A stretch of 64,000 bases of DNA, taken from NCBI GenBank assembly GCA_020846335.1, contig JADLED010000150.1, positions 1 through 64,000 of the forward strand. The letters run 5' to 3'. The first letter of the stretch is position 1, and the number at the start of each line of letters is the position of its first letter. Source of the stretch: Bacteroidia bacterium. Lineage in GTDB: Bacteria; Bacteroidota; Bacteroidia; B-17B0; Aurantibacillaceae. Below, one piece after another: positions 11,301 to 19,651 of this stretch. The position numbers and the translations under genes are program-made. The notes under the pieces were generated by a model, which saw only the letters and a program-made list of their open reading frames with translations, searched no databases and was not told the DNA's origin.

Positions 11301-14300
11301 TACCTTAACGGCCAGTGGTGCAAATTCTTACACCTGGAATCCGGGTGGTTCAACCGGTAGTAATTTTGGGGTGACTCCAAGCATTAGTACAACTTATACA
11401 CTAACAGGTACAAATGCACTGGGCTGTACTTCGACTAAAACCATTGGTGTTCAGGTTAATCCAAATCCTTCGATTCTAGCTTCTGCCGCCACACCAACAG
11501 TTTGTGCTGGAAGTGGTACCTCTTTAACTGCCACCGGCGCTGCCACTTATACATGGAATCCGGGTAACCTTAACGGTAATCCGGTATTTGTAACACCTTC
11601 TGTTACCACTACCTATACAGTGGCTGGAACGAGTTCGTTAGGATGTAATTCTCAAACAAATGTCACTGTTTTTGTTCAACCTAATCCGGTGGTTACAGCC
11701 ACAGCTTCTCCCGCTTCAATATGTCCGGGTGGTTCTTCTACTTTAACGGCTGTTGGCGCTTCATCATTTGTATGGAGCACTACTGCTACTGCCTCTTCGA
11801 TAGTAGTTTCGCCTACGGCCACCACAATTTATTCTGTGGCTGGTGTGGTTGGAACCTGTACCAGTGCCATTGTTACTTTAACGGTGGTTGTTAATCCTTT
11901 ACCTAGTTTAACAGTAGCCGCCACACCAACTGCGATTTGTCCGGGTGGGGTATCTATTTTGGCTGGTACTGGCGCCAGTACTTATACCTGGTTACCTGGT
12001 GGATTAAACACTTCTACAATTTCTGTTTCTCCGGCGGCTTCAACTATTTATACCTTAACCGGCATGAATGGCTTCAACTGCTCGTCGAGCCAAACTTTAG
12101 GGTTGATAGTTAATCCAAATCCAACGATTACTGTATCTGCCAGTCCGACTGTAATTTGTGAAGGACAAACGTCTAATTTAACGGCAAACGGAGCCACCTC
12201 ATATACCTGGATGCCGGGTAGTTTATCGGGTAGTGCTGCCATTGTTAATCCAACAGTAACCACCACTTATTCGATAAGCGGATCAAGCCTGGGTTGTGTT
12301 TCTAATACTGTTTTAACTTTGAATGTTAATCCTTTGCCGGTAATTACAGCCACTGCTACTCCTGCATCTATTTGTACCGGTAATTCTTCTACGTTGTCAG
12401 CTTCTGGTGGAACGGCCTACAGTTGGTCTCCAATAGGACTTACAGGTAGTTTAATAGCTGTATCGCCAACTGTAAATACTGCCTACATTGTTACTGGTAC
12501 CAATAATTTGGGTTGTACAAACACTCAAACTGTGAGTGTAACTGTTAACAGCGTTCCTACATTAACCATTACCAGCACCAGCCCTACTTTGTGTAGCGGT
12601 TCCAGTGCCACTTTAACAGGATCAGGTACACTTTCTTACACATGGATGCCTGGTAATATTGGTACTTCAACAATTTCGGTGAATCCTGCTTCAACTTCTG
12701 TTTATACCTTAACCGGCTCCAATGGTTTTGGTTGTACCACTTCCATGATGTTTACATTAAATGTTGTGCCTACGCCTACCATTACAATTTTAGTTTCTAA
12801 TCCAACGGTTTGTGCCGGCGACCCGAGCACTTTAACTGCTGTTGGAGCAACTAATTATACCTGGAATCCTAGTGGAATTACCGGTTCGATTGCGGTGGTA
12901 AATCCTACCACTAATACCAACTATACTTTAACGGGTGATGTCGGTGGTTGTGTTACGATCAATACGGTTGACGTGTTTGTAAATCCACTGCCTACAATTG
13001 TAGCCGGAGCCTCTCCTACGAATATTTGTAATGGCGCAACGGCCACGTTAACTGCATCGGGCGCTTCGACTTATAGTTGGATGCCAGGCACTTTAAGTGG
13101 CGTTTCTGTTACTGTAGCGCCTTCGGTTACTACTGATTATACAGTAACTGCCACTGACGCCCTGGGTTGTGTGAATACCCAAACGGTGAATTTAATCGTA
13201 TCGCCTACACCAACAGTTACTGCCTCTGCCTCCGCTACAGCGGTTTGTATTGGCAGTTCGATTACGCTAAATGCCGGTGGTGCCACTAATTATACCTGGA
13301 TGCCGGGTGCTTTAAGTGGTTCTGCGGTGGTGGTTAGCCCAAGTGTGAATACTATTTATACGGTTACCGGCGACAATGGTGCGGTTTGTTCGAACAGTGC
13401 AACATTTGCAGTAGGGGTTAATCCTTTACCAATTGTAGGTGCTGCGGCTAATCCTACAGCAGTTTGTGCCGGTGGTTCATTAACCTTAACTGCTTCAGGC
13501 GCTTTAAATTATACCTGGAGCCCGGTTGCGGCAACTGGTAGCACGGCTGTTGATAACCCAACTATTACCACTACGTATTCTGTTTTAGGTGAGGACGTAA
13601 ATGGCTGTATTAATACAGGAACTACAAATGTGGTGGTGAATCCACTCCCGACACTTACCACTGTGGCCACTCCAACGGCAATATGTTTTGGATCCACACA
13701 AACAGTTACAATGTCAACGAGTGGCGCCCTGAGTTATACCTGGAGCCCTATTGCCTCTAATAGTACATCTATTACAGATACTCCAACAATTACATCAACC
13801 TATTCAGTATCAGGTACTGATGCTTTGGGTTGTATAGGTAACAGCACAGTAAGTGTTTTTGTTGTACCTATTCCTACAATAACGGTTGCACCTACTAATG
13901 CCACGGTTTGTGTTGGCTTCTCGGCTACGCTTACTGCCAATGGCGCCACCAATTATACCTGGTTGCCTTCGGGTGGAACTTCTTCAACCGAAGTGGTAAC
14001 TCCATTGGTAACTACTAATTATACTCTGATTGGCGATAATGGCGGTGGATGTCCTACTACCTTAACCGTTGATGTGTTTGTGAATCCTTTGCCGGCTAAC
14101 GTGGCGGCTACCTGCAGTGGAACCATTACCTGTTCGAGCCCAACGGTGAGTCTTTCCGGCAGCACCAGCAACACCAATGTTAGCTATAGTTGGTCAGGTC
14201 CTTCGTCTTATACGTCGAGCTTGCAAAATCCAACTGGCATTAGTGTTTGGGGCGATTATACCTTAACTGTAACGGATAATGTTACCGGTTGTGTGGCCAC

Positions 14301-16164
14301 CGCAACAGTTAATGTTCCAACCGATAATTCAATTCCTTCAGTAACTGCAACAACTTCAGGCAGCATTACCTGTAATACTGCTACTGTTACGTTGAATGCC
14401 GCTAATACTACTACCAATGCTGGTTATGTGTGGAGCGGACCTTCGGGCTTTACAGCAACGGTTCAAAGTCCTACTGCCTCGGTGGCAGGTGTTTACACGG
14501 TTGTGGTAATTGATTTATCAAGCACCTGTTCATCTACTGCGTTTGTAACAGTTGGTACTCATACCAATGTAACGATTACATCTACCATAACTCCGGCTAC
14601 TTGTTCGGCGGGTGTAACAAACAATGACGGTTCGATTATTGTAGCTGGTTTTGCCGCGCTAGACAAGTTTGATATTGTGTCCGGTGCAACCTATACCGGA
14701 TCTGCTACTTATACCAGCGCAACCATCATTCCAACCAATAGTATATTAACCAATAACCTGGCCAATCCGGTTGTTACTACCACCTTTACCGTGCGTTTCT
14801 TTGATGCCTTTGGTTGTATTAAAGACACAACATTGTTGCTGGTGCCTGTTGATTGTGTGCCAAAAATACTTGGTTTGGCAAAAGCAGTGGCGAGTACTTC
14901 CTTAAATGCGGATGGCACTTACAATGTGAACTATAAGGTAGTGGTTAAGAATTACAGTTCGGCTGCGCTTACTAATGTGAGCATTACTGAAAATCTGAAC
15001 AACAGCTTCCCATTGCCGGCCACATTTACTTTAGTAACAGCTCCTGTAAGCAGTTCTACTTTAAGTGGTCTCACAATTAACAGTGGCTTCGATGGCTTCT
15101 CGTCAAGTAATTTGGTTGTGCCTGCTACCAGTAGCATCGCTGCCAATGGGGTTGACACCCTGAGCTTTAATGTGAAAGTGAAAACCAATGGTGTGTTTGG
15201 ACCGTATAAAAATACTGTCACTGCAAGTGCGGTTGACATAAATACGGTTACCGTACGTGACTCTTCGGCAAATGGGTTAAATCCAGACCCTGATGGTGAT
15301 AACAATCCAAACAACAACAACATACCTACACCAATTAATTTTACTCCGAATCTTTTCTTTGGTTTAACTAAAGTTGGTTCAGTAAATAAAATAACGGATG
15401 GTAATTTTGATGTTTCTTATACTATTACCGTTCATAATCTTGGTAATGATACTTTAAACAATGTTTCGGTTAACGATTTGTTGAATGGTGCCACAATTAA
15501 GACGCCTTCCACTTATAGCCTTAAAGCCGGACCTTTAGCCACCGGTGCTTTGGTGGCCAACACGGCTTATAACGGAAACAATGTGATTGCCTTGTTAGGT
15601 GCAGGTAGTAAAATGTTGCCGGGAACTTCGAGCGAAATAACCTTTACCATAAATGTGACTACAAATACCAACGATTCGCTGGTAATTTCTAACAGCGCAA
15701 ACGGCGATGCTGTGGCAATTATTTCGGGCAGCAATGTAACGGTAAGAGACACGTCAAATACCGGAACAAATCCTGACGTGAATGGCAACGGGGTGTGGAA
15801 TGAGCCGGTAGACAACGTTGCTACAAGTTTAACTTTATCTGGTATTAACACAAATACGTTGGTTGTTACCGAACCGCTCTTTATTCCTGAAGGTTTCTCA
15901 CCAAACGATGATGGTAATAACGATACCTGGAAAATAAAAGGGCTGCCTTCGAATTTGGATTGTAATATTATCATATACAACCGTTGGGGCAACAGGGTTT
16001 ATATCAGTTCAAACTATGCCAACTCTTTGCCTTGGGATGGTCGTCCGAATGTTTCGGGCACCTTTGGTAAAGATTTATTACCTCAGGGAACTTATTTCTA
16101 TATCCTTGACATTAAGGGCAGTGGTATGAAACCAAAAACCGGATACGTAGTGTTACAGTACTAA
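5383..16164 (+). CDS. Giant T9SS type B (CHU_C) secreted adhesin-like protein with about three dozen Ig/PKD-like repeats and DUF11-like domains
   Basis: ATG at 5383 gives MKIKVLLLFVLGSILFSNSRLQAQ (signal peptide). Repeats of the type 'TPTSVCPGGSSNLSASGAxTYTWLPGSLSGANVSVTPSVTTTYTVSGxSGxGC...VNPLP'. C-terminus 'FIPEGFSPNDDGNNDTWKIKGL...IIIYNRWGNRVYISSNY...PWDGRPN...LPQGTYFYILDIKG...GYVVLQY' is a type B sorting domain. Confidence 0.93.
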   Translation: MKIKVLLLFVLGSILFSNSRLQAQNKLPQFSTEFSGDSLDGFDEQDVKTAMIMDGVSGSRLRLGLESKKRYFINQKYGIGEFAPAYNFGQNAGNSRLSSAIVNAAPCVNEGFELGSIAGWTCTSGTNFNSCSLPTTPNLVTFPNANFVTTSVTPFIDPVFSVTIPNSPFALTSTNTVVKLNDHIPSGGLTKLAQKFIVTPSNFLYQFSYYAMMASAGNHTCCGANSQPYLSVKIFDHLNNSYISCPTFTFAAPINGTNSSCSSPGITWASPVSIGGSPAYRNNGWQVYSLDLTSLINNTVSVEVIVSDCAPTGHFGYAYFDSNCGELGITLNNSTVYPAPNQFTPVKIVANCGTTATLSVPGGLGPYQWTGPGITGTLTTQSVAVSAAGNYTVRMSPIGTCSSQPFSRIINLTFAPPTSVNITPTNVCGFNTVTLSASGATNYTWTPFFGAPSNLSTYIFTPFATQVVTLTATTGTCVGTYTRQITVNPGPNISINNPNGGLCSGGGATLSATGASTYTWSPGALTGSQVVVSPTISTVFTVTGTDTNGCTGTATTNVNVNAPPAVSAFSSNPNPTPPSPPCAGLPIYLIGSGSNVSTYSWSPGGATGNFVTVTPSATTVYTLTGISNIGGCTATTTINIVVDPGPTMTVTSTPTIACPYNSTSLTALAPTALGFTWTPPGSTYGGTTSTHVVTTSVTTTYSVQGINSNGCRSTYTINRLVSPVPNITITPATSSICIGSSIVLTASGGSTYTWNPGSVINASVSLSPTTTSNYTVISSNGTCTSSATQSVQVVPLPNTNAVASPTVVCSGNSITLTGGGATTYLWAPGNFTTSVVTLTPAASTVYTVTGSSAGCSKNATVAVTVNPNPTINVVTTPTALCPGFTSTVTATGALTYTLNGLFITGVSPYRVTPPSTSVYTMSGTSSLSCVSSKVFTMVVNPTPTINLTASSNSICFGNSTNLSATGAATYTWNPGTLTGSNVSVSPTLSTVYTATGTSAAGCQGTKTINITVVPNPTVTASSSPTAICVGSSATLSAIGASSYTWSTGSTASTAVVSPTTSSIYAVTGNSNGCTNTKTVQVVVNPLPTLVATATPTSICPGFNSVLNASGGVSYTWNPGGLTGSSATVSPSSTTVYTLTGLSAQGCSATKTVQLVVKPLPTIVAAANPTSVCAGNSTTLSATGASSYIWQPGSLAGSTVIATPSASTIYTVTGTSSLGCNSSSTVNVIRVPSPTVGASASPSVTCAGNLVFLTGTGATSYTWSTGATGGPVMVSPSVTTTYSVIGLSAGCTGTAAVTVTVNPLPSLTVVATPTSVCPGGSSNLSASGAITYTWLPGSLSGANVSVTPSVTTTYTVSGSSGFGCTSSKTIQVVVKPLPVVTAAANPTSVCAGNSTSLTAGGASTYTWMPGSLAGSLVVTTPSATTIYTVTGTSSLGCNSGATVNVIRVPNPTITASSSPTAICLGGSATLTANGGTTYNWSTGATGSPIIVTPSVTTTYSVAGILAGCSGTAAVTVVVNPLPTLSVTATPTSVCPGGSSNLSAIGASTYTWLPGSLSGANVSVTPSVTTVYTVNGTSATGCNASKTIQVVVNPIPVVTAAASPTVVCAGGVVALSSGGASTYTWLPGPLSGANVTVTPSVTTVYTVSATSSLSCPGQATVLVTVLPNPTITASSSPTAICAGTTAVLTATGATSYTWNPGGLSGSAVTVTPSISTIYTITGFGGGCIGTKTISLVVNASPTVSAFANPLSICPGGTSSLTGSGATSYTWLPGGSNSTLFPVTPSVSTVYTLTGANAAGCKDTAAVQVVVNPAPVLTITPSTFTICQGGFVTLNASGATNYTWNPGGSFSSTVVAGPTVTTVYTATGTNAFGCVGVKSATVTVAPIPTISVVASTTVICPGGSATLTASGPASFTWNTGANTAAIVVSPSVTTTYSVNGISGSCSSTVAVVTVSVGTAPSLTITGNNTVCAGFGTTLTASGANSYTWNPGGSTGSNFGVTPSISTTYTLTGTNALGCTSTKTIGVQVNPNPSILASAATPTVCAGSGTSLTATGAATYTWNPGNLNGNPVFVTPSVTTTYTVAGTSSLGCNSQTNVTVFVQPNPVVTATASPASICPGGSSTLTAVGASSFVWSTTATASSIVVSPTATTIYSVAGVVGTCTSAIVTLTVVVNPLPSLTVAATPTAICPGGVSILAGTGASTYTWLPGGLNTSTISVSPAASTIYTLTGMNGFNCSSSQTLGLIVNPNPTITVSASPTVICEGQTSNLTANGATSYTWMPGSLSGSAAIVNPTVTTTYSISGSSLGCVSNTVLTLNVNPLPVITATATPASICTGNSSTLSASGGTAYSWSPIGLTGSLIAVSPTVNTAYIVTGTNNLGCTNTQTVSVTVNSVPTLTITSTSPTLCSGSSATLTGSGTLSYTWMPGNIGTSTISVNPASTSVYTLTGSNGFGCTTSMMFTLNVVPTPTITILVSNPTVCAGDPSTLTAVGATNYTWNPSGITGSIAVVNPTTNTNYTLTGDVGGCVTINTVDVFVNPLPTIVAGASPTNICNGATATLTASGASTYSWMPGTLSGVSVTVAPSVTTDYTVTATDALGCVNTQTVNLIVSPTPTVTASASATAVCIGSSITLNAGGATNYTWMPGALSGSAVVVSPSVNTIYTVTGDNGAVCSNSATFAVGVNPLPIVGAAANPTAVCAGGSLTLTASGALNYTWSPVAATGSTAVDNPTITTTYSVLGEDVNGCINTGTTNVVVNPLPTLTTVATPTAICFGSTQTVTMSTSGALSYTWSPIASNSTSITDTPTITSTYSVSGTDALGCIGNSTVSVFVVPIPTITVAPTNATVCVGFSATLTANGATNYTWLPSGGTSSTEVVTPLVTTNYTLIGDNGGGCPTTLTVDVFVNPLPANVAATCSGTITCSSPTVSLSGSTSNTNVSYSWSGPSSYTSSLQNPTGISVWGDYTLTVTDNVTGCVATATVNVPTDNSIPSVTATTSGSITCNTATVTLNAANTTTNAGYVWSGPSGFTATVQSPTASVAGVYTVVVIDLSSTCSSTAFVTVGTHTNVTITSTITPATCSAGVTNNDGSIIVAGFAALDKFDIVSGATYTGSATYTSATIIPTNSILTNNLANPVVTTTFTVRFFDAFGCIKDTTLLLVPVDCVPKILGLAKAVASTSLNADGTYNVNYKVVVKNYSSAALTNVSITENLNNSFPLPATFTLVTAPVSSSTLSGLTINSGFDGFSSSNLVVPATSSIAANGVDTLSFNVKVKTNGVFGPYKNTVTASAVDINTVTVRDSSANGLNPDPDGDNNPNNNNIPTPINFTPNLFFGLTKVGSVNKITDGNFDVSYTITVHNLGNDTLNNVSVNDLLNGATIKTPSTYSLKAGPLATGALVANTAYNGNNVIALLGAGSKMLPGTSSEITFTINVTTNTNDSLVISNSANGDAVAIISGSNVTVRDTSNTGTNPDVNGNGVWNEPVDNVATSLTLSGINTNTLVVTEPLFIPEGFSPNDDGNNDTWKIKGLPSNLDCNIIIYNRWGNRVYISSNYANSLPWDGRPNVSGTFGKDLLPQGTYFYILDIKGSGMKPKTGYVVLQY
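8872..10824 (+). repeat. In-frame three-domain super-repeat (651-bp period) within the giant adhesin
   Basis: GCTGCGGCCAATCCAACTTCG (8872), GCTGCTGCCAATCCTACCTCG (9523) and GCCGCCGCCAGTCCTACTGTG (10174) are each 651 bp apart and start the same order of domains ('AAANPTSVCAGNST...', 'STGAT..' domain, 'LPGSLSGANVSVTPS' domain). Confidence 0.8.
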
Positions 16165-16176
16165 AATTATTGAACG

Positions 16177-17145
16177 ATGAAAAATATGAATATGAAAATA
16201 AAATCGGTTATGGCGTTTGTGTTGGTTGCGGGTACATTGTCTGTGGGCAAAGCCCAATACGATGCCATGTTTACACAATACATGTTTAACGAAATGTTTA
16301 TTAACCCTGCCTATGCCGGCAGCAAGGAGGCCATGAGCGCCACTTTACTTAACAGGCAACAGTGGGTGAGTTTTCCCGGAAGGCCGGTAACCACTTCTTT
16401 CTCACTGCACGGCCCAATTCTTGGAAACAAAATGGGTGCCGGCTTAAGTTTTTTAAACGAACGCATAGGGCCACTTAACCGTAATTTACTTTATGCCAGT
16501 TATGCTTACCGGTTAAAGCTTGATGATAACAATACCATTTCAATGGGCTTAAGCGGAGGCATGGACAATCAGGTATATAAATTTTCTGCACTAAAAATTA
16601 GCAGCGATGTAGCTGGTTCATCTACCGACCCACAGTTTGCGGGTACCCCAAATGCTACCGCAGCCAATTTTGGTTTAGGATTATTTTACACGTCTAAAAA
16701 CAACGCCTTCGCCGGATTTTCAATTCCACGTTTGTTGGATAACGAAGTGAAACTGAATAACTCCGGTGCTACCATAAAAGTTACCCGTTTAAGCGCGTCC
16801 AACATGACGTATTATTTTACCGGTGGTTACCTTTTTAACCTTAGTGAAAACTACAAATTACGTACCAGTGCCATGATGAAGGTGGTGAAAAATGCACCGG
16901 CTCAAATGGATTTAACAGCCAATCTGCTTATCAATAATTTAATCTGGGCCGGGCTTTCGTACCGCACCAAATCATCCATTTCGGCAATTGCCGGTGTTCA
17001 GGTAAATAAACAATTGTTAGTGAGTTATTCGTTTGATTATACCACCAATAAAATTCAATCTTATTCAGGTGGCTCTCACGAAATTGTTATAAATTATCTA
17101 TTCTCTTTTACCGGTAAGAAAATTGTTACACCGCGCTACTTCTAA
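16177..17145 (+). CDS. PorP/SprF family type IX secretion system membrane protein
   Basis: 'AQYDAMFTQYMFNEMFINPAYAGSKEAMSATLLNRQQWVSFPGRPVTTSFSLHGPI' is a characteristic PorP/SprF N-terminus; follows the type B adhesin. Confidence 0.93.
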   Translation: MKNMNMKIKSVMAFVLVAGTLSVGKAQYDAMFTQYMFNEMFINPAYAGSKEAMSATLLNRQQWVSFPGRPVTTSFSLHGPILGNKMGAGLSFLNERIGPLNRNLLYASYAYRLKLDDNNTISMGLSGGMDNQVYKFSALKISSDVAGSSTDPQFAGTPNATAANFGLGLFYTSKNNAFAGFSIPRLLDNEVKLNNSGATIKVTRLSASNMTYYFTGGYLFNLSENYKLRTSAMMKVVKNAPAQMDLTANLLINNLIWAGLSYRTKSSISAIAGVQVNKQLLVSYSFDYTTNKIQSYSGGSHEIVINYLFSFTGKKIVTPRYF

Positions 17146-17161
17146 ACTTTAACCACTTTTT

Positions 17162-19591
17162 ATGAAACGAAGTAATTTACTTTTTGCACTTTTTCTAACC
17201 CTGTTTGTTTTTTGTTCAAAGGCTCAAACTGCGCCAGACCCAACGGTTACCCCAACTGAACCAGCCACTGTAACCCCTGCTGATCCGGGAACCACCACCA
17301 CAGATGCTCCAAGCACTCCGGCGGCTACCGAAGCTACCGTGACTGTTGACGCCCCCGCATCAACCACAACTACCGAACAGTTGCCGAGCCCTGCTGCCAC
17401 AAGCACACCTGCCGAAACAACCGATACTGAGTTACCACCTAATTTATCATCAGGCAATAAAAATCAGGACCGGAACATACATAAAGGCGATGTGTATTAT
17501 AATAACAAAGCCTACTCGGAAGCAATACCCTATTACGAAAGGGCACTTGATTTTGATAAAACAAACAAAAAAATACTCAGTCGTTTGGGCGATTGTTACC
17601 GTTTAACCAACAATACAAAGGGACAACTGTTGTGTTATGGCGGTCTGGTAAACATGGGCAGTGCTGAGGCGATTCAGGAGTTATACTATGGTCAGGCATT
17701 GGTTGAAAATGGTGAGGCTGAAAAAGCGAAACCTTATTTCGAAAAATTTGCAATCGATCAACGTGGAAAAGAATTAGCGTCATCACTTAGTAAATTAAAT
17801 GCTTACAAGCGCAATGCCGATGCCTATAGCTTGGCCCGTGTACCCTACAACTCTACCGAAAGTGATTTTTGTGCTGTAAAATTTCAGGATGCCATAGTGT
17901 TTTCATCGGCAAGAAATAAAACTGTTTGGGTAAAAAGACAACAAGGTTGGACCAATGGCAATTACCTTGGGCTTTACACAGCGCCAAGCGGTGGACAATT
18001 GCATCCTGCACCTTTTATGGGCGATCTGGAATCGAAATACAACGATGGCCCTTTGTGTTTTAGCAAGGATTATAACACTGTTTATTTTACCAGAAACAAT
18101 GCAAAAAAATCAGAAAGAGCTGCCGATGGCACCTTTAAGTTACGATTGCTTGAAGCCACACTCGATCAAAACGGATTTAGCATGGTTAAAGCTTTTCCTT
18201 TTAGCAACAACAATTATAATTTCGCACACCCAAGCATTTCGCAGGATGGTTACACCCTTTACTTTGCTTCAGACATGCCAGGGGGTAAAGGTGGAATGGA
18301 TATTTACCGTACTAAAAAAGATTCAAGCGGTGTTTGGGGAAAACCTGAAAACATGGGCGATGCCTTAAATACTGCCGGTAACGAAGTGTTTCCGTTCATT
18401 GCTGCAAATGGGGTGCTTTATTTTTCATCCAACGGACACGATGGACTTGGTGGCCTTGATATTTACGAATGCAAATTAAGTGGAGGTCAGGCCACAAAAA
18501 TTTACAACATGGGCGAGCCGGTTAACAGTAAAGAAGATGATTTCGGTATTTACTTAATGGAAGACAATAAAAACGGTTTTATTAGTTCTAACCGTCAGGC
18601 AGGAGGATTGGACGATGATATTTACAGCCTTCAGATTTTAAAGGATGTAAAACGCGGCAAAGAAGCCCTGATTGTGGTAAAAGATAAAGACAACAGCGCG
18701 GTAATGGATAGCACAAAAATTGTGATTAACGGCGACACCGTTATGACCAATGATAAAGGCGAATATACCCTTGCTTTGGAAGACGAAAAGGAATACAAAA
18801 TACAAACCAACAAAGCCGATTACTTTGGGAAAGAAGATACCATTGTTACTGCAAATGTTACGGAAGACAGCTTTACCAAAGAAATTCTGATTGAAAAGGA
18901 TCCAAAAATATTTTTGCGCGCTCTAATTACTGATGCCAAAACAAACGAACTTCTTGAAGGGGTTAAAATTAAACTTACAGACATTGCTGCCAGCTCAGAA
19001 GTAGACAATTATACCACAACCAGTTCGGGCGATTATTTTAAATTTTTGTATGGCAAACGTTTAGGTGATAAACTAACTTATTTGATAAGAATAGAAAAAG
19101 AAGGTTATCTCGAAAGAACTGTTGTGTTTACACACCTAATTGACAAGGCTGGAGAAATTAACATGAACGAAAGCCTGAATTTAACCATGGGCAAAGTGGA
19201 AGTAGGCATGGATTTGGCAAAAATGATTGACTTAAAACCAATCTATTTCGACCTCGGGAAATCAGAAATCAGAAAAGATGCCGCTCTCGAATTGGATAAA
19301 ATTGTTCAGGTAATGAACGAATACCCTAATATGTTTATTGAATTGGGTTCGCACACTGATTGCCGCTCAAGCTCCGAATCAAACATGAAACTATCTACTG
19401 CCCGTGCAAAAGCAAGCGCAGAGTACATTGTTAAAAAAGGCATTAACAAAATGAGAATTACCGGCAGGGGTTATGGCGAATCGCGCCTGCTCAATAACTG
19501 TGCCTGCGAAGGCAAGGTGCAATCCAATTGTCCTGAAGAAGAACACACCAAAAACAGAAGAACAGAGTTTGTAATAACCCGGTTAAAATAA
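17162..19591 (+). CDS. OmpA-family protein with TPR, PD40-like propeller, carboxypeptidase-regulatory-like and OmpA domains (PorE-like architecture)
   Basis: Signal peptide, Thr/Pro/Ala-rich linker, TPR-like region, 'FAHPSISQDGYTLYFASDMPGGKGGMDIYRTKK' PD40 motif, and OmpA C-terminus 'IYFDLGKSEIRKDAALELDKIVQVMNEYPNMFIELGSHTDCR'. Confidence 0.9.
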   Translation: MKRSNLLFALFLTLFVFCSKAQTAPDPTVTPTEPATVTPADPGTTTTDAPSTPAATEATVTVDAPASTTTTEQLPSPAATSTPAETTDTELPPNLSSGNKNQDRNIHKGDVYYNNKAYSEAIPYYERALDFDKTNKKILSRLGDCYRLTNNTKGQLLCYGGLVNMGSAEAIQELYYGQALVENGEAEKAKPYFEKFAIDQRGKELASSLSKLNAYKRNADAYSLARVPYNSTESDFCAVKFQDAIVFSSARNKTVWVKRQQGWTNGNYLGLYTAPSGGQLHPAPFMGDLESKYNDGPLCFSKDYNTVYFTRNNAKKSERAADGTFKLRLLEATLDQNGFSMVKAFPFSNNNYNFAHPSISQDGYTLYFASDMPGGKGGMDIYRTKKDSSGVWGKPENMGDALNTAGNEVFPFIAANGVLYFSSNGHDGLGGLDIYECKLSGGQATKIYNMGEPVNSKEDDFGIYLMEDNKNGFISSNRQAGGLDDDIYSLQILKDVKRGKEALIVVKDKDNSAVMDSTKIVINGDTVMTNDKGEYTLALEDEKEYKIQTNKADYFGKEDTIVTANVTEDSFTKEILIEKDPKIFLRALITDAKTNELLEGVKIKLTDIAASSEVDNYTTTSSGDYFKFLYGKRLGDKLTYLIRIEKEGYLERTVVFTHLIDKAGEINMNESLNLTMGKVEVGMDLAKMIDLKPIYFDLGKSEIRKDAALELDKIVQVMNEYPNMFIELGSHTDCRSSSESNMKLSTARAKASAEYIVKKGINKMRITGRGYGESRLLNNCACEGKVQSNCPEEEHTKNRRTEFVITRLK

Positions 19592-19651
19592 TCGGTAAAG
19601 CAAATTATTTAATCACTAAATTTATTACTGCTTATTCCTACATAAAGCAGC

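Noticed and set aside
5575-15992. Many antisense and shifted ORFs inside the adhesin gene (e.g. 5575-5931 minus, 7664-7891 plus, 15567-15992 minus)
   Set aside because: Shadow ORFs caused by repetitive Thr/Ser/Val/Gly codons; no independent start context or recognisable domain.
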